Below, one piece after another: positions 44,431-53,332 of a stretch of 64,000 bases of DNA. Both the position numbers and the translations under genes were made by a program. Location of the stretch: positions 1 to 64,000 of the forward strand of contig JACPCU010000013.1 in NCBI GenBank assembly GCA_016184315.1, read 5' to 3'. This DNA comes from Nitrososphaerota archaeon (GTDB lineage Archaea > Thermoproteota > Nitrososphaeria > Nitrososphaerales > JACQRY01). Each line of letters opens with the position of its first letter. The stretch's first letter is position 1. The notes beneath the pieces were generated by a model. The model made no database searches. It was not told the origin of the DNA and saw only the letters and a program-made list of their open reading frames with translations.

Positions 44431-46380
44431 TTAACGCTTTTGCTTCCCAGTCCCTTTTTGGACTATTTTGCCCCCGCCCGGAGGCATAGCTCTGAGAAAC
44501 TCGTCTACAGAAACCCTCTTCAACATCTCTGCTTCTCTGCTGGTTACACGAGCTATTAGCTGAGACTTGACATGCTTCGCCGTGTCTGTCGCCTTCACCC
44601 TGTCAGGCACCAAAACCATGTAGGCTACGCTCCACTGTTCCACCGCACTAGGCGCTCCGCCAAAGATCACCGGTTGATCATCCAGAAAAGTCACGCCAAT
44701 GGCAACAGTAAGTGCAATCCCCTTTAGGAAATGCTTCTCTCCCACAATGGGGAAGCTTCCTTTAGGCAGATATTGACCGCTGGGCGCAGCTAATTTGACT
44801 TGGTCGGAGTTGACCCAATATGCGTCAGCTGAAAAGAATCCTGATGACCATGCTCTGCTGAAGCTTGCAGTAGCTTGAGCTACTTCCTGTATGCTCTGGG
44901 GACTCGCATTTGAGCCCTCCTTCAAGACGAAGAATGGTGAGCCGACTATATCAGTATGGAACACCGTGTCATGGGTGTCCAAGTGTTTCCTTATCACCGC
45001 TGAGTTGGACGCTGCGTCGCGGCCACCAATGGCCAATAGGCCCTCGGAGGTTTTGAACCAGCGGTAACGTTCAAACCATTGTCTTCTACGACTAGGCGCT
45101 TCCAGCTGCTCTGACGCCGCTTCGGTTCTAACGTTGATCTTGGCTTCCAACTGCTCTATTTCCCGAAGAAGGACTTTTTGAGCAGCCTCGACAGCAGCTG
45201 CTTTTTCCTCAAGGCTCTTTGCTTCATCAAACGCCATGGAGGCCAATCGCTGCGGCGACAAGCCTGATTCAAACTCCAAGTGAAGCTCGCTGGTTGCCAA
45301 CTTGTTCTTCCCTCCACCAAGTTCACGGAACTCAACGCTCGCGCCTAAGACCTCGATAACTAGATCCTTGAGAGACGCTCCTATTCTTGCAAATGAGATT
45401 TCCATCAGTTTTCCCGCAAAACTGCGCAGAGCAACTGCCCTTCGAAGCAATTCTTCACGGCTCTTCCCCTGGGCTTCACTAGAATGTTTAAGCTCCTCCA
45501 TCCTTTTTTCCAATTGCTCACTGCCTCTATGCCCTCTTAGACCAAGTATCTCCTGAGAGAACGCCTGATCTATAGCTTCAAGAAAAGATGCAGCGGTTCT
45601 GGAATTAGCCTCTCCGACATCCAACAGAGGAAAGGGAGCGAAACCAGCTACTCCACCATCGTCCAGTATCAGTATTGGAGCCGATGAGGGAGATGCCACC
45701 AGGTCTAGGACTTGGCGAATAGAAGCGTATAGTTTTGCCAGATCACTTTCTGATAGCTGCTGGCCGACGGCTTCCAGAGGTATGGACGCGCGCAAGACTA
45801 TCTCGTGAACATATTTTCTGGGCAAGGAGAGGCTTCGGCCGAGCCACCTCGCCACCTGAAGATCTGATGCCCTCAGGGAATCTAGATCATCCCGTGATAA
45901 TTCTTCGACAAAGAGGCTTCTCGAAGGAGGCAATATGTAACCTGATCCAACAACGAGTTCCCGATGTCTAACCCTCAGAGCGCGCAGCAGAGTTATGATC
46001 CTCTTATTTTCGTCTGTGAGGATAATGTTTCCTTCCCCGAAGAATTCGCCTACGATGATTCTGTTCTGGTCGCCTGAGAGGATTAATTTGACGATTCTCT
46101 CCCCTTTAGGCTGTTCTAAAGCCTCTACTTTGAGCCGCGTAACTTCTTTCCTAAGGCTTCTCACAAGGTTCGACTGCCCTTCCTGCTCAAGCTCGAAACG
46201 AGTCAACCAAATGCCTCTGCCGGCTGACAGCACCAGTTTTTCAGTGGGATTCACCGGATGCCAGAGGCGCAGAAGGACAGTTTCATCATCGACGAAATAA
46301 ACGTTATTAACGTAATAGCCACGGACTTTGGCCCCTAGGTCTATGACTATGCGCTTCAGCTCTATATCCGCAAGCTCCAT
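44431..46380 (-). CDS. rqcH: RqcH/NEMF-family ribosome quality-control protein
   Basis: 649 residues with the NFACT arrangement: N-terminal NFACT-N (MELADIELKRIVIDLGAKVRGYYVNNVYFV...LRLWHPV), a central helix-hairpin and long coiled coil (about 280-420), and the NFACT-R domain (RRRQWFERYRWFKTSEGLLAIGGRDAASNSAVIRKHL... DIVGSPFFVLKEG). The family binds 60S/50S-peptidyl-tRNA after ribosome splitting and recruits tRNA for C-terminal tailing. The archaeal protein keeps the DxR-type motif region (GGRDAASN). Start ATG at 46380; divergent from the EMC6-like gene. Confidence 0.94.
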   Translation of the reverse strand: MELADIELKRIVIDLGAKVRGYYVNNVYFVDDETVLLRLWHPVNPTEKLVLSAGRGIWLTRFELEQEGQSNLVRSLRKEVTRLKVEALEQPKGERIVKLILSGDQNRIIVGEFFGEGNIILTDENKRIITLLRALRVRHRELVVGSGYILPPSRSLFVEELSRDDLDSLRASDLQVARWLGRSLSLPRKYVHEIVLRASIPLEAVGQQLSESDLAKLYASIRQVLDLVASPSSAPILILDDGGVAGFAPFPLLDVGEANSRTAASFLEAIDQAFSQEILGLRGHRGSEQLEKRMEELKHSSEAQGKSREELLRRAVALRSFAGKLMEISFARIGASLKDLVIEVLGASVEFRELGGGKNKLATSELHLEFESGLSPQRLASMAFDEAKSLEEKAAAVEAAQKVLLREIEQLEAKINVRTEAASEQLEAPSRRRQWFERYRWFKTSEGLLAIGGRDAASNSAVIRKHLDTHDTVFHTDIVGSPFFVLKEGSNASPQSIQEVAQATASFSRAWSSGFFSADAYWVNSDQVKLAAPSGQYLPKGSFPIVGEKHFLKGIALTVAIGVTFLDDQPVIFGGAPSAVEQWSVAYMVLVPDRVKATDTAKHVKSQLIARVTSREAEMLKRVSVDEFLRAMPPGGGKIVQKGTGKQKR

Positions 46381-46413
46381 CGCCGTCGCCTCCTTGGTGG
46401 TGACCCCAGTACT

Positions 46414-46704
46414 TTGAAACCTCTAGACATAGTTTTCTGGATTAGGGTCCTATTAGGGTTCACAGCCGGTATCCTATCTGGCGTGTTAGGCTTCTTGGGG
46501 CCAAGCCCCGAAGCATACAGAGGCATCCTTGTCGCCGTCGCCCTATACTCAATCTCCTATTATTTGGTAAGATACGGGATAAAGGTCAACATCCCACCGG
46601 ATCAGGTGAAGAAACTGTTCACCACAGGGCTAAGCAGCTTCATCATGATGTTTCTTTTCACTTGGATCCTCTACAACACTTTGTCGGGACCCATTATTCC
46701 CTAG
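46414..46704 (+). CDS. EMC6/Rab5ip-like small membrane protein
   Basis: 96 residues from a TTG start with three hydrophobic helices (about 7-28, 36-52 and 70-89). The first helix, WIRVLLGFTAGILSGVLGFLGP, resembles archaeal EMC6-like proteins, which are relatives of a subunit of the ER membrane-insertion complex. Assignment is from overall pattern only. The 3' end overlaps the convergent hypothetical gene by 75 bp. Confidence 0.6.
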   Translation: MKPLDIVFWIRVLLGFTAGILSGVLGFLGPSPEAYRGILVAVALYSISYYLVRYGIKVNIPPDQVKKLFTTGLSSFIMMFLFTWILYNTLSGPIIP

Positions 46705-47073
46705 CTCTCCGCTGTCGAAGAGCCCCAGCGCCATCGTCCAGACTTCAAAGTAGCCTTTGTCAAACTCGTCGCTCCACACCGAAGCCTGCCTATTCCGCAT
46801 AGTCTCCCTCAGAGAGTTTCTTCTACCTGGATCGCCTAAAGCTCCACCCATCGCACTCTTGGCTGTCAATGCGTTCAACAAGCCTTTGAGAGCATACCTA
46901 ATTCCTTGGGTGCGGGGATCCTCTGACCATCGTGATGACTCCCCTATCAGCGTCTTTGCCTCAGAGGATTTACTTGAAACCAGTAAGCTCAAAACTTCTT
47001 GCAGCGTATTCTTCGTCTTTGCTTCCTGAATCTGCTCAGCGGCAACGGTCTCGACAGCCCTATTTTCCTTCAT
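46630..47073 (-). CDS. hypothetical helical protein
   Basis: 147 residues from MKENRAVETV (the upstream in-frame ATG at 47088 adds MGRGF). Mostly helical and polar (KNTLQEVLSLLVSSKSSEAKTLIGESSRW...ALKGLLNALTAKSAMGGAL...FEVWTMALGLFDSGELG). No family recognised. The 75-bp overlap with the EMC6-like gene is long for a real pair, so one 3' end may be wrong, though both look coding. Confidence 0.55.
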   Translation of the reverse strand: MKENRAVETVAAEQIQEAKTKNTLQEVLSLLVSSKSSEAKTLIGESSRWSEDPRTQGIRYALKGLLNALTAKSAMGGALGDPGRRNSLRETMRNRQASVWSDEFDKGYFEVWTMALGLFDSGELGNNGSRQSVVEDPSEKKHHDEAA

Positions 47074-47148
47074 GAATCCCCTCCCCATATCACCGTGATC
47101 GACATCTAAAAATCTGACTGAACCTTTGTCTCATGGCAAAAAGTCCTG

Positions 47149-48084
47149 TCAACAATCTATGATACCCCCTGTTCCAATGTTCAGGCAGACCTGCTGGAAC
47201 GGCGGGCGCATAACCGTGGCTATTCTCCTCCCCTGGATCCTCTGAAGCCGTAGATGCAGATGAGGACCGTAACGGGTCGCGCTTCCACCAACCTCCACCT
47301 CCACTCCACCCTGCTCGACCAATGCCCTAACACCGTTGGTAACTACAACAGCAAGGTTACGTTCTACGGCTAGGTCTGATAGTTCATGGAGATGCTTTGC
47401 CAGAAGCAGCTGACGTTGAAGCAGAGGCAGCTCAGCAGAAGACTGATAGATGAAGTTTTCAGTAAGGGTGTCAATTATCACTAACCCCAGGGGGAGCCGC
47501 CTTGAAACCTCCTGTATCATACGGGGCAACGACACCTGCCTCTCCAAGCTTCTCGCCGAATACGCGTATACTTTCTTCAACACTCCTTCGCCTTCCATTC
47601 CCGCGCTTTGGGCCATCTCCACCAGACGCTCAGGTCTGAACGTTGCCGCCGTGTCAACATAGATCGCAGCCAACTGCTCGCCTTTTCCAGATCTAAGCTT
47701 CTGCACATTGACGCATAACTGGAGGCAGAGCTGGGTCTTCCCCACACCACTAGCACCATAAACATCGGTCACCCTGCCCGTACAGATGCCCCCTGACAAT
47801 GCTGAGTCGAGGAGCCTGCACCCTGTGGATATCTTGCCCCTCAGTTTCCTTCGCCCCGTCAGGCTGCTCCCCCTATGGGTAGATGGCAAGGAAGAACATG
47901 CATTCTCCGCTATCTGCTTTGACTTCACCGGCGGAAAACCGGCTGATGAGATCGTCCCGACGCTTGCAAATGCTACGTCTGTGACGTTTACTGCCCCAAT
48001 AGTTCTTAGCCTCCTCTCATCGTCCTTACCAAGAAACTCAGCTTCACTGAGACTCAACCTTCTGTCACCTGTCTTTGCTCCCAT
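47149..48084 (-). CDS. RadA/RecA-family recombinase paralogue
   Basis: RecA-fold ATPase of the RadA/RadB group, 311 residues from MGAKTGDRRL (an in-frame ATG at 48138 adds 18 residues but would leave only 11 bp to nucS). An N-terminal helical segment (about 12-55: LSLSEAEFLGKDDERRLRTIGAVNVTDVAFASV) resembles the HhH domain of RadA. Walker A is GASGVGKTQLCLQLC, Walker B LGLVIIDTL, with the L2-like NGVRALVEQGGVEVEVGG and a C-terminal strand. Lacks the full polymerisation motif of RadA, so a paralogue (RadB/aRadC type) supporting recombination is most likely. Confidence 0.85.
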   Translation of the reverse strand: MGAKTGDRRLSLSEAEFLGKDDERRLRTIGAVNVTDVAFASVGTISSAGFPPVKSKQIAENACSSLPSTHRGSSLTGRRKLRGKISTGCRLLDSALSGGICTGRVTDVYGASGVGKTQLCLQLCVNVQKLRSGKGEQLAAIYVDTAATFRPERLVEMAQSAGMEGEGVLKKVYAYSARSLERQVSLPRMIQEVSRRLPLGLVIIDTLTENFIYQSSAELPLLQRQLLLAKHLHELSDLAVERNLAVVVTNGVRALVEQGGVEVEVGGSATRYGPHLHLRLQRIQGRRIATVMRPPFQQVCLNIGTGGIIDC

Positions 48085-48149
48085 GCTTCCATGCGTCGTA
48101 GGCGGAGGCAGATGCCATATTAAGCCTCGGCCACTCAACCTACTGAGAC

Positions 48150-48935
48150 TTGAGCTATCTGTTCACAAAACGTGAGCCCACACATCAAGAAGTGGTTACA
48201 GAAGTCTCGAAGAGCGTTGCTGAGGGCCATCTGACACTTCTTCTCAGCCGATGCTCAGTGGACTACTCCGGACGCTCTTCGTCGAAACTCGGCTTCGGAG
48301 ACAGGCTCATAGTCATCAAACCCGATCGATCCATAATGGTTCACCGAAAATCTGGGCTGGACGCAGTGAACTGGCAGCCCCCAGGCTCGGTGATAACCGT
48401 CAGCCAAGAAGGCGACAAAACGATGATCAAAGCGTACAGACCTAAACAGCGCGAAACTCTTCAACTATTAATTGAGAAGATCTATGTGTTGTCTTCAATG
48501 AGACTGGTTGACGATGCAAGATTCGACATGCTTATGGATGAAAAAGAGCTCTACCAAGTCATCTTACGTCACCCTGAGATGATTGAAGAAGGTCTCAGGA
48601 TCACATCGTCCCAGAAAGAGATCGGCGAGGGCATAGCTGACTTCTCAGCTGTGGATGTTAAAGGCAACTACGTGCTGGTTGAAGTGAAGAAGGATCCTGT
48701 GGGGCCTGACGCTGTCAGGCAGCTCTACAAGTACGTCTCCGATCTCAGGAAGACTTCCCCAACTGTAAGAGGAATACTGGTTTCACCTTCAATCAAGAAG
48801 GCTGCGAGAAGTCTTCTCACGGCGCTCAACCTTGAGTTCAATGCCCTAGACCTAAGGGAGTGCGCCGCCATACTCGAAGCGGACAAAGAAATCTTTTCTG
48901 AGAAGCTTGACAAACACTTCTCCGCAGAGGCCTGA
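48150..48935 (+). CDS. nucS: endonuclease NucS
   Basis: 261 residues. Cuts mismatched or branched DNA near the lesion, the non-MutS mismatch-repair nuclease of archaea and actinobacteria. The N-terminal DNA-binding domain (CSVDYSGRSSSKLGFGDRLIVIKPDRSIMVHRKSGLDAVNWQPPGS) is typical. The C-terminal RecB-like nuclease shows GEGIADFSAVDVKGNYVLVEVKK with the D-x(n)-E-x-K catalytic residues. TTG start at 48150. Divergent from the RadA paralogue, so the two repair genes share a promoter region. Confidence 0.95.
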   Translation: MSYLFTKREPTHQEVVTEVSKSVAEGHLTLLLSRCSVDYSGRSSSKLGFGDRLIVIKPDRSIMVHRKSGLDAVNWQPPGSVITVSQEGDKTMIKAYRPKQRETLQLLIEKIYVLSSMRLVDDARFDMLMDEKELYQVILRHPEMIEEGLRITSSQKEIGEGIADFSAVDVKGNYVLVEVKKDPVGPDAVRQLYKYVSDLRKTSPTVRGILVSPSIKKAARSLLTALNLEFNALDLRECAAILEADKEIFSEKLDKHFSAEA

Positions 48936-49046
48936 ACATTTCACATCGACAACAGACCATGCTGTTTGAAGTGTCGGAGAGACGGTCGGTAGCCCTTAAA
49001 TCATTGGGAACAATCCTATACTCCTTAGACTGGGTAACATGGACCT

Positions 49047-49493
49047 TTGATAATTGAAGAAACGGTGCGCCTTGATGCCCCTAGAGAAAGAATATGGTCT
49101 TCGTTGAAGGATCCGTCTGCACTCAAAATGCTCATTCCGGGGATAATCAGCTTAGAGCCAATCGGAAAAGGCAGGTACACTGCTTCAGCCAAAATCAAGC
49201 TTGGCTTCCTAAGCGCCTCCTTCAAGAAAATCCTGATCGAGCAGAGGACAGATGATATTGGCTACGAGGCGACGTTCAACATGCAAGGAGAAGAAGTGTC
49301 AAAGCTTGGCTCTTTCAAGCAGACTCTTCATCTGACCCTGTTGGAGGAAGGATCTTCAAGCACATCATTGAAGATTCGCGCAGAGATAACATTGACGGGG
49401 AAGTTCGCTGGTCTAGGCCGCAGGGTAGTTGAATGGAAGGCCAAAGAGTTGACGGCAGAGGCTGCCAAGAACCTTTCAAAAGTAATCGGCTAG
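49047..49493 (+). CDS. CoxG-family SRPBCC protein
   Basis: 148 residues, START/Bet v1-like fold: IIEETVRLDAPRERIWSSLKDPSALKMLIPGIISLEPIGKGRYTASAKIKLGFLSASF and the C-terminal helix GKFAGLGRRVVEWKAKELTAEAAKNLSKVI. CoxG proteins accompany molybdenum hydroxylases and in aerobic CO dehydrogenase recruit or deliver lipophilic quinone. It lies 28 bp from the convergent end of the Mo-hydroxylase small subunit. The start at 49047 is a near-cognate GTG/ATA region; the N-terminus MIIEETV fits the family. Confidence 0.85.
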   Translation: MIIEETVRLDAPRERIWSSLKDPSALKMLIPGIISLEPIGKGRYTASAKIKLGFLSASFKKILIEQRTDDIGYEATFNMQGEEVSKLGSFKQTLHLTLLEEGSSSTSLKIRAEITLTGKFAGLGRRVVEWKAKELTAEAAKNLSKVIG

Positions 49494-49520
49494 GCAAGAT
49501 GAAAAACGGTTCTAATGAAG

Positions 49521-50063
49521 TTAGAGTCTCCGATTGTTCCGCCGCTGAGGCTGTGATGCTGTTGTCTTAGCTATTCTTTCTGACGCTTTCTGTATGGCGC
49601 TGACGATCTGCCAGTACCCTGTGCATCTGCACAGGTTCCCGGCCATGTATTCTTTGATCTCGTCTAGCGTTGGAGTGGGATTCTCATCTAGCAGTGTCTT
49701 TGCCATGACGATCATTCCTGGGGTGCAGAAGCCGCATTGGAAGCCGCCTTCCTCCACGAAGGACTGTTGAACCGGGTGGAGCCTATCGCCCACTGCAAGT
49801 CCCTCCGCGGTTATGATGATAGACCCGTTGGTTCTGATGGCGAGTTCTATGCAGCTGCTGACTGGTTTGCCGTCCTTGATCACTGTGCAGGTGCCGCATT
49901 CACCTATTCCACAGACTTCTTTCACGCTGTTGCAGCCGAAGCCTTGTCTCAGCAGACGTAGCAAGGTCCAGTTCGACTTGACAGGGACAAGTCGTTTGAC
50001 TCCGTTTACCGTAATTTTCACTTCCTGCAAGCCACTGGTCTTCACGATGAGACCTCCTTCCAA
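49521..50063 (-). CDS. molybdenum hydroxylase [2Fe-2S] small subunit
   Basis: 180 residues. N-terminal plant-type ferredoxin cluster (CNSVKEVCGIGECGTCTVIKDGKPVSSC) and C-terminal helical second cluster (QCGFCTPGMIVMAK...NLCRCTGYWQIV). Transfers electrons between the FAD and Mo subunits. About 20 residues precede the usual start; an internal start near KITVNGVKR is possible. The 5' end overlaps the FAD-subunit gene by 22 bp. Confidence 0.95.
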   Translation of the reverse strand: MEGGLIVKTSGLQEVKITVNGVKRLVPVKSNWTLLRLLRQGFGCNSVKEVCGIGECGTCTVIKDGKPVSSCIELAIRTNGSIIITAEGLAVGDRLHPVQQSFVEEGGFQCGFCTPGMIVMAKTLLDENPTPTLDEIKEYMAGNLCRCTGYWQIVSAIQKASERIAKTTASQPQRRNNRRL

Positions 50064-50911
50064 GCAGCCTTAAGAGCCCTAAGCATCAGAACTCTTGAAA
50101 CTTCCAGCTTAAACCAAGGAGACCCGTAGATATCGTCCAATGCTTTAACGCTGTCTGTGCAGGAATCTGCAGCCTCCGCCAATAGCTGGTCGCTCAACGG
50201 CTTCCCTTGGAGAATCGACTCTGATTTCCCACATCTGTAGATTACGGGGCCAACCGCTCCGATTGTGAGTCTGGCCGTCTTGCATACTCCTTTGGCGTCG
50301 AGCTGAAGAAAGCAGGCAACTGTTGCTGTGGGCTTGTCTTCCTCTGATCTTGAAGTGAATTTCAGGAACTTGCAGCTGCCTTTAGGGGGCATGGGCGGAA
50401 CAATTATCTCTGTTATCACCTCGCTTGGTTTCAGCTGGGTTTCATAGATTCCAGTGATGAATTTCTCCGCCTGAATACGCCGAGAGCCTTTCAGTCCGGA
50501 GACAATGATCTCTGCGTCCAGAGCTGACAGCACTGTCGGGGGATTACACTGAGGTTCGGCGTAAGCTAGGTTTCCACCGATTGTCCCGACGTTCCTTATC
50601 CTGACATTTCCGATTGTCTCGAATGCTTCTTTTAACGCAGGGTATCTCTTGGCCACGATAGGGCTCTGCTCAATCATTCGATGAGTCGTCAAGCTCCCGA
50701 TCCGGAGCCCCCTTGTTTTGTCAAGCCGTACATAGCGGAGGGGTTTGAGTCCTCTAAGATCCACCAGATATTCAGGGTTGAAGACACGCTCATTCATCAT
50801 GATCACTAGGGCTGTGCCTCCCGCGATGGCTCTTCCGTCGTCGCCATGTTTCTTCAAGAAGCTAGATGCTTCAGTTATCGTCTTAGGCGTGACCAGTGTG
50901 AATGGCTTCAT
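50042..50911 (-). CDS. molybdenum hydroxylase FAD subunit
   Basis: 289 residues: PMDF-type FAD domain with AIAGGTALVIMMNERV and TIGNVRIRNVGTIGGNLAYAEPQCNPPTVLSALDAEI (the second is the diagnostic pyrophosphate-binding motif), plus a CO-dehydrogenase-flavoprotein C-terminal domain. Overlaps the large-subunit gene by 4 bp. Confidence 0.95.
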   Translation of the reverse strand: MKPFTLVTPKTITEASSFLKKHGDDGRAIAGGTALVIMMNERVFNPEYLVDLRGLKPLRYVRLDKTRGLRIGSLTTHRMIEQSPIVAKRYPALKEAFETIGNVRIRNVGTIGGNLAYAEPQCNPPTVLSALDAEIIVSGLKGSRRIQAEKFITGIYETQLKPSEVITEIIVPPMPPKGSCKFLKFTSRSEEDKPTATVACFLQLDAKGVCKTARLTIGAVGPVIYRCGKSESILQGKPLSDQLLAEAADSCTDSVKALDDIYGSPWFKLEVSRVLMLRALKAAWKEVSS

Positions 50912-53193
50912 GCCTTGTTCCTCCTCATCTCCGCCAGCAATTTCTCGGGAGTTACTGGCAGGTCCCTTATTCTCACACTTGCAGCGTCATAGATGGCGTT
51001 GGCGATGGCTCCCGGTACTCCTGAAGGAACACCGTCGCCCAGTCCCTTCGCGCCAAAGGGTCCGAGAGGATCATGGGTCTCCACGAAGCCAGTCTTGATT
51101 GCAGGCACATCCCTGAAGCTTGGGATCTTGTAGTCGCCAAGATTAGGGTTAACCAAAGCTCCATCAGCGATCACAAGTCTCTCCATCAGAGTAAGGCCTA
51201 CTCCTTGCGAAATCCCTCCGAAGACATTGCCTCTTGCCCCTATTGGGTTGATCACTGTTCCACAGTCGACGGCTGCAGCATAGTTCTCAACTTTGACCCG
51301 ACCCGTAGAAGGATCTATGGAAACCTCTGCAATATGGCACGCAAAGGACCATGTCGGACAATCTAATCCGCCTCCCTTGAACTCGAAGCCGCCTTCTTCT
51401 CCAAACGCGACCTTGGGAGCTAATTCATCATGGTACCTGCCTTTGCCGCTGATGGCTTTACCTAGCCGTGTAATCGAGTGCAAAGCTACTTCAGCAATCC
51501 TGACACGTTTATCCTCGTTTTTCACAGAAACGTATCCGCCTCCCAGATCAAACTCGTACACCGGCTTACCCAGCATGTGGGACGCAGCCTCCAAGAGCTC
51601 GCGCCGCGCATCTTCAGCAGCAGCCTTCACGGCATTACCGTGAACAAAGGTAGTCCTATCAGCTAATGCCCCCAAGTCGTAAGGTGTGATCTCTGTGTCC
51701 CGGCCCACGATTCTTACATCTTCTATCGCTACACCGAGGACAGTGGCGACTATCTGAGCCATAACAGTGTCGGCCCCCGTTCCCAGATCTACTGCAGAGG
51801 TGATCAGCGTTATGACGCCGTCATCATTGATCTTGATGAATGCGTCTGCAGAATTGTATCCATACTTTCTATTCCCTCCGCCCGTGTTAAGCGTCAGGGC
51901 GAGGCCGATGCCCTTCAACAAGCCGTTTTCCTGTCGCTTCTTGCCGTGTTTTTCGCCCCAACCAGATTCAACGGTGGCTTTGCTGACGCATTCGGCAACA
52001 CCATTGCTGAAGATATGGGCTCCAGCGTTTGTTACCATGTTTGGTTTAGAGACGTTTCGAAGACGTATCTGAATCGGATCGAGCCCAAGGATTTCAGCAG
52101 CCTCGTCCATATGGGATTCGATGGCGAAGCTGCTTTGAGGCATGCCGAAGCCTCTGAACGCTGTGCCCGGCTGATTGTTAGTGTATACTAGGCTGGTCTC
52201 ATAGATGATGTTGGGAACATTGTATAGGACTCCGAGGATGCGATAGCCATGTCCTACTATTCCTGGTCCTTTGTCGTTGTAAGCTCCATTGTCGCCGATG
52301 ATCTGGGCGTGGCACCCCATGAGTCGTCCGTCTTTTCGGAAAGCTGATTTCAGTTTGAGCGTCAAAGGGTAGCGGGGTCTTGCGCTGAGGAACTCCTCTT
52401 CTCTGGTGTTGACGAGCCTTACAGGTCGATTCGCCTTCTTTGCGAGCATGGCCGCTATGGGCTCAAGCATGCTCATGACGAGCCTATTGCCGAAGGCGCC
52501 GCCCATCGGTGGATACTTCACGCGCACTTTTGAGCTGGGTATTCCTATGCTCTTCGCAATCTCTGTCTTCATGATGTGGGGTGTCTGAGTTGCACTAGTC
52601 ACAGTCAGATTGCCTTGAGCATCCCATTCTGCGACGCATCCCCTTGTTTCGAAGGCTACGTGGGCCTGCCTGTGAGTTGAATACGTGCCCTCATGGATTA
52701 AGTCAGCTTCACTAAACGCCTTATCAACGTTGCCTACTTCAAGCCGCTTGAAGAACGCTACGTTACCCTTGGCGTGAATCTTCGGAGCTGTGGGCTTCAA
52801 TGCCTCCTCAGGGTCGAAGACCGCGGCAAGTTCTTCATACTCTACATCTATTAGCTCTAACGCGTCAAGGGCGGTCTCAGGATCGTCTGCAGCCACCGCT
52901 GCAACCTCGTCTCCAACAAATCTTACGACATCTCTGCACAGCGGCAGCTTGTCTGCCATACTGTCCATGTAGCCAAACGGGATTCCAGGCGTCTCCTTCC
53001 CAGTCAATACAGCCCAAACGCCTTGGAGCCTCTCAGCCTTCGAAGTGTAGATAGATTTGATCTTTGCATGGGGAAAGGGGCTTCGAAGAACCTTGGCGTG
53101 GAGCATTCCCGGAACCTCGACATCAGACACGTATGTCAGTCGCCCAGTGACCTTGGAAAAACCTTCGATTCTTGGTACTTCCCTGCCGATCAA
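50908..53193 (-). CDS. molybdenum hydroxylase catalytic subunit (xanthine dehydrogenase/aldehyde oxidase family)
   Basis: 761 residues, first gene of a large-medium-small operon. N-terminal aldehyde-oxidase a/b hammerhead (GRLTYVSDVEVPGMLHAKVLRSPFPHAKI), then Moco-binding domain with PPMGGAFGNR, the substrate loop PGTAFRGFGMPQ and the C-terminal GAKGLGDGVPSGVPGAIANAIYDA. The AYxCSFR loop of CO dehydrogenase form I is absent; AFRGFG is the xanthine-dehydrogenase/4-hydroxybenzoyl-CoA-reductase type. The catalytic Glu normally in GAKGxGE is Asp here (GDG). Substrate unknown; likely an N-heterocycle, aldehyde or aromatic acyl-CoA. Confidence 0.93.
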   Translation of the reverse strand: MIGREVPRIEGFSKVTGRLTYVSDVEVPGMLHAKVLRSPFPHAKIKSIYTSKAERLQGVWAVLTGKETPGIPFGYMDSMADKLPLCRDVVRFVGDEVAAVAADDPETALDALELIDVEYEELAAVFDPEEALKPTAPKIHAKGNVAFFKRLEVGNVDKAFSEADLIHEGTYSTHRQAHVAFETRGCVAEWDAQGNLTVTSATQTPHIMKTEIAKSIGIPSSKVRVKYPPMGGAFGNRLVMSMLEPIAAMLAKKANRPVRLVNTREEEFLSARPRYPLTLKLKSAFRKDGRLMGCHAQIIGDNGAYNDKGPGIVGHGYRILGVLYNVPNIIYETSLVYTNNQPGTAFRGFGMPQSSFAIESHMDEAAEILGLDPIQIRLRNVSKPNMVTNAGAHIFSNGVAECVSKATVESGWGEKHGKKRQENGLLKGIGLALTLNTGGGNRKYGYNSADAFIKINDDGVITLITSAVDLGTGADTVMAQIVATVLGVAIEDVRIVGRDTEITPYDLGALADRTTFVHGNAVKAAAEDARRELLEAASHMLGKPVYEFDLGGGYVSVKNEDKRVRIAEVALHSITRLGKAISGKGRYHDELAPKVAFGEEGGFEFKGGGLDCPTWSFACHIAEVSIDPSTGRVKVENYAAAVDCGTVINPIGARGNVFGGISQGVGLTLMERLVIADGALVNPNLGDYKIPSFRDVPAIKTGFVETHDPLGPFGAKGLGDGVPSGVPGAIANAIYDAASVRIRDLPVTPEKLLAEMRRNKA

Positions 53194-53332
53194 CAGCTTC
53201 GATGGAGCAACACCGCCGTGGTATATTTGCCTTTGGAACTTTTCCAGTTCTTCTCACCCAAAGCCACAGATCTAATAATTACTGCGAGGAAATGTTTAAG
53301 ATGTACGATCCGACACATATTACGAAAACCGT

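Noticed and set aside
50908-53193. Aerobic CO dehydrogenase (coxL) assignment
   Set aside because: The AYxCSFR active-site loop of form I is absent; the loop is AFRGFG. CoxG alone is not specific for CO dehydrogenase.
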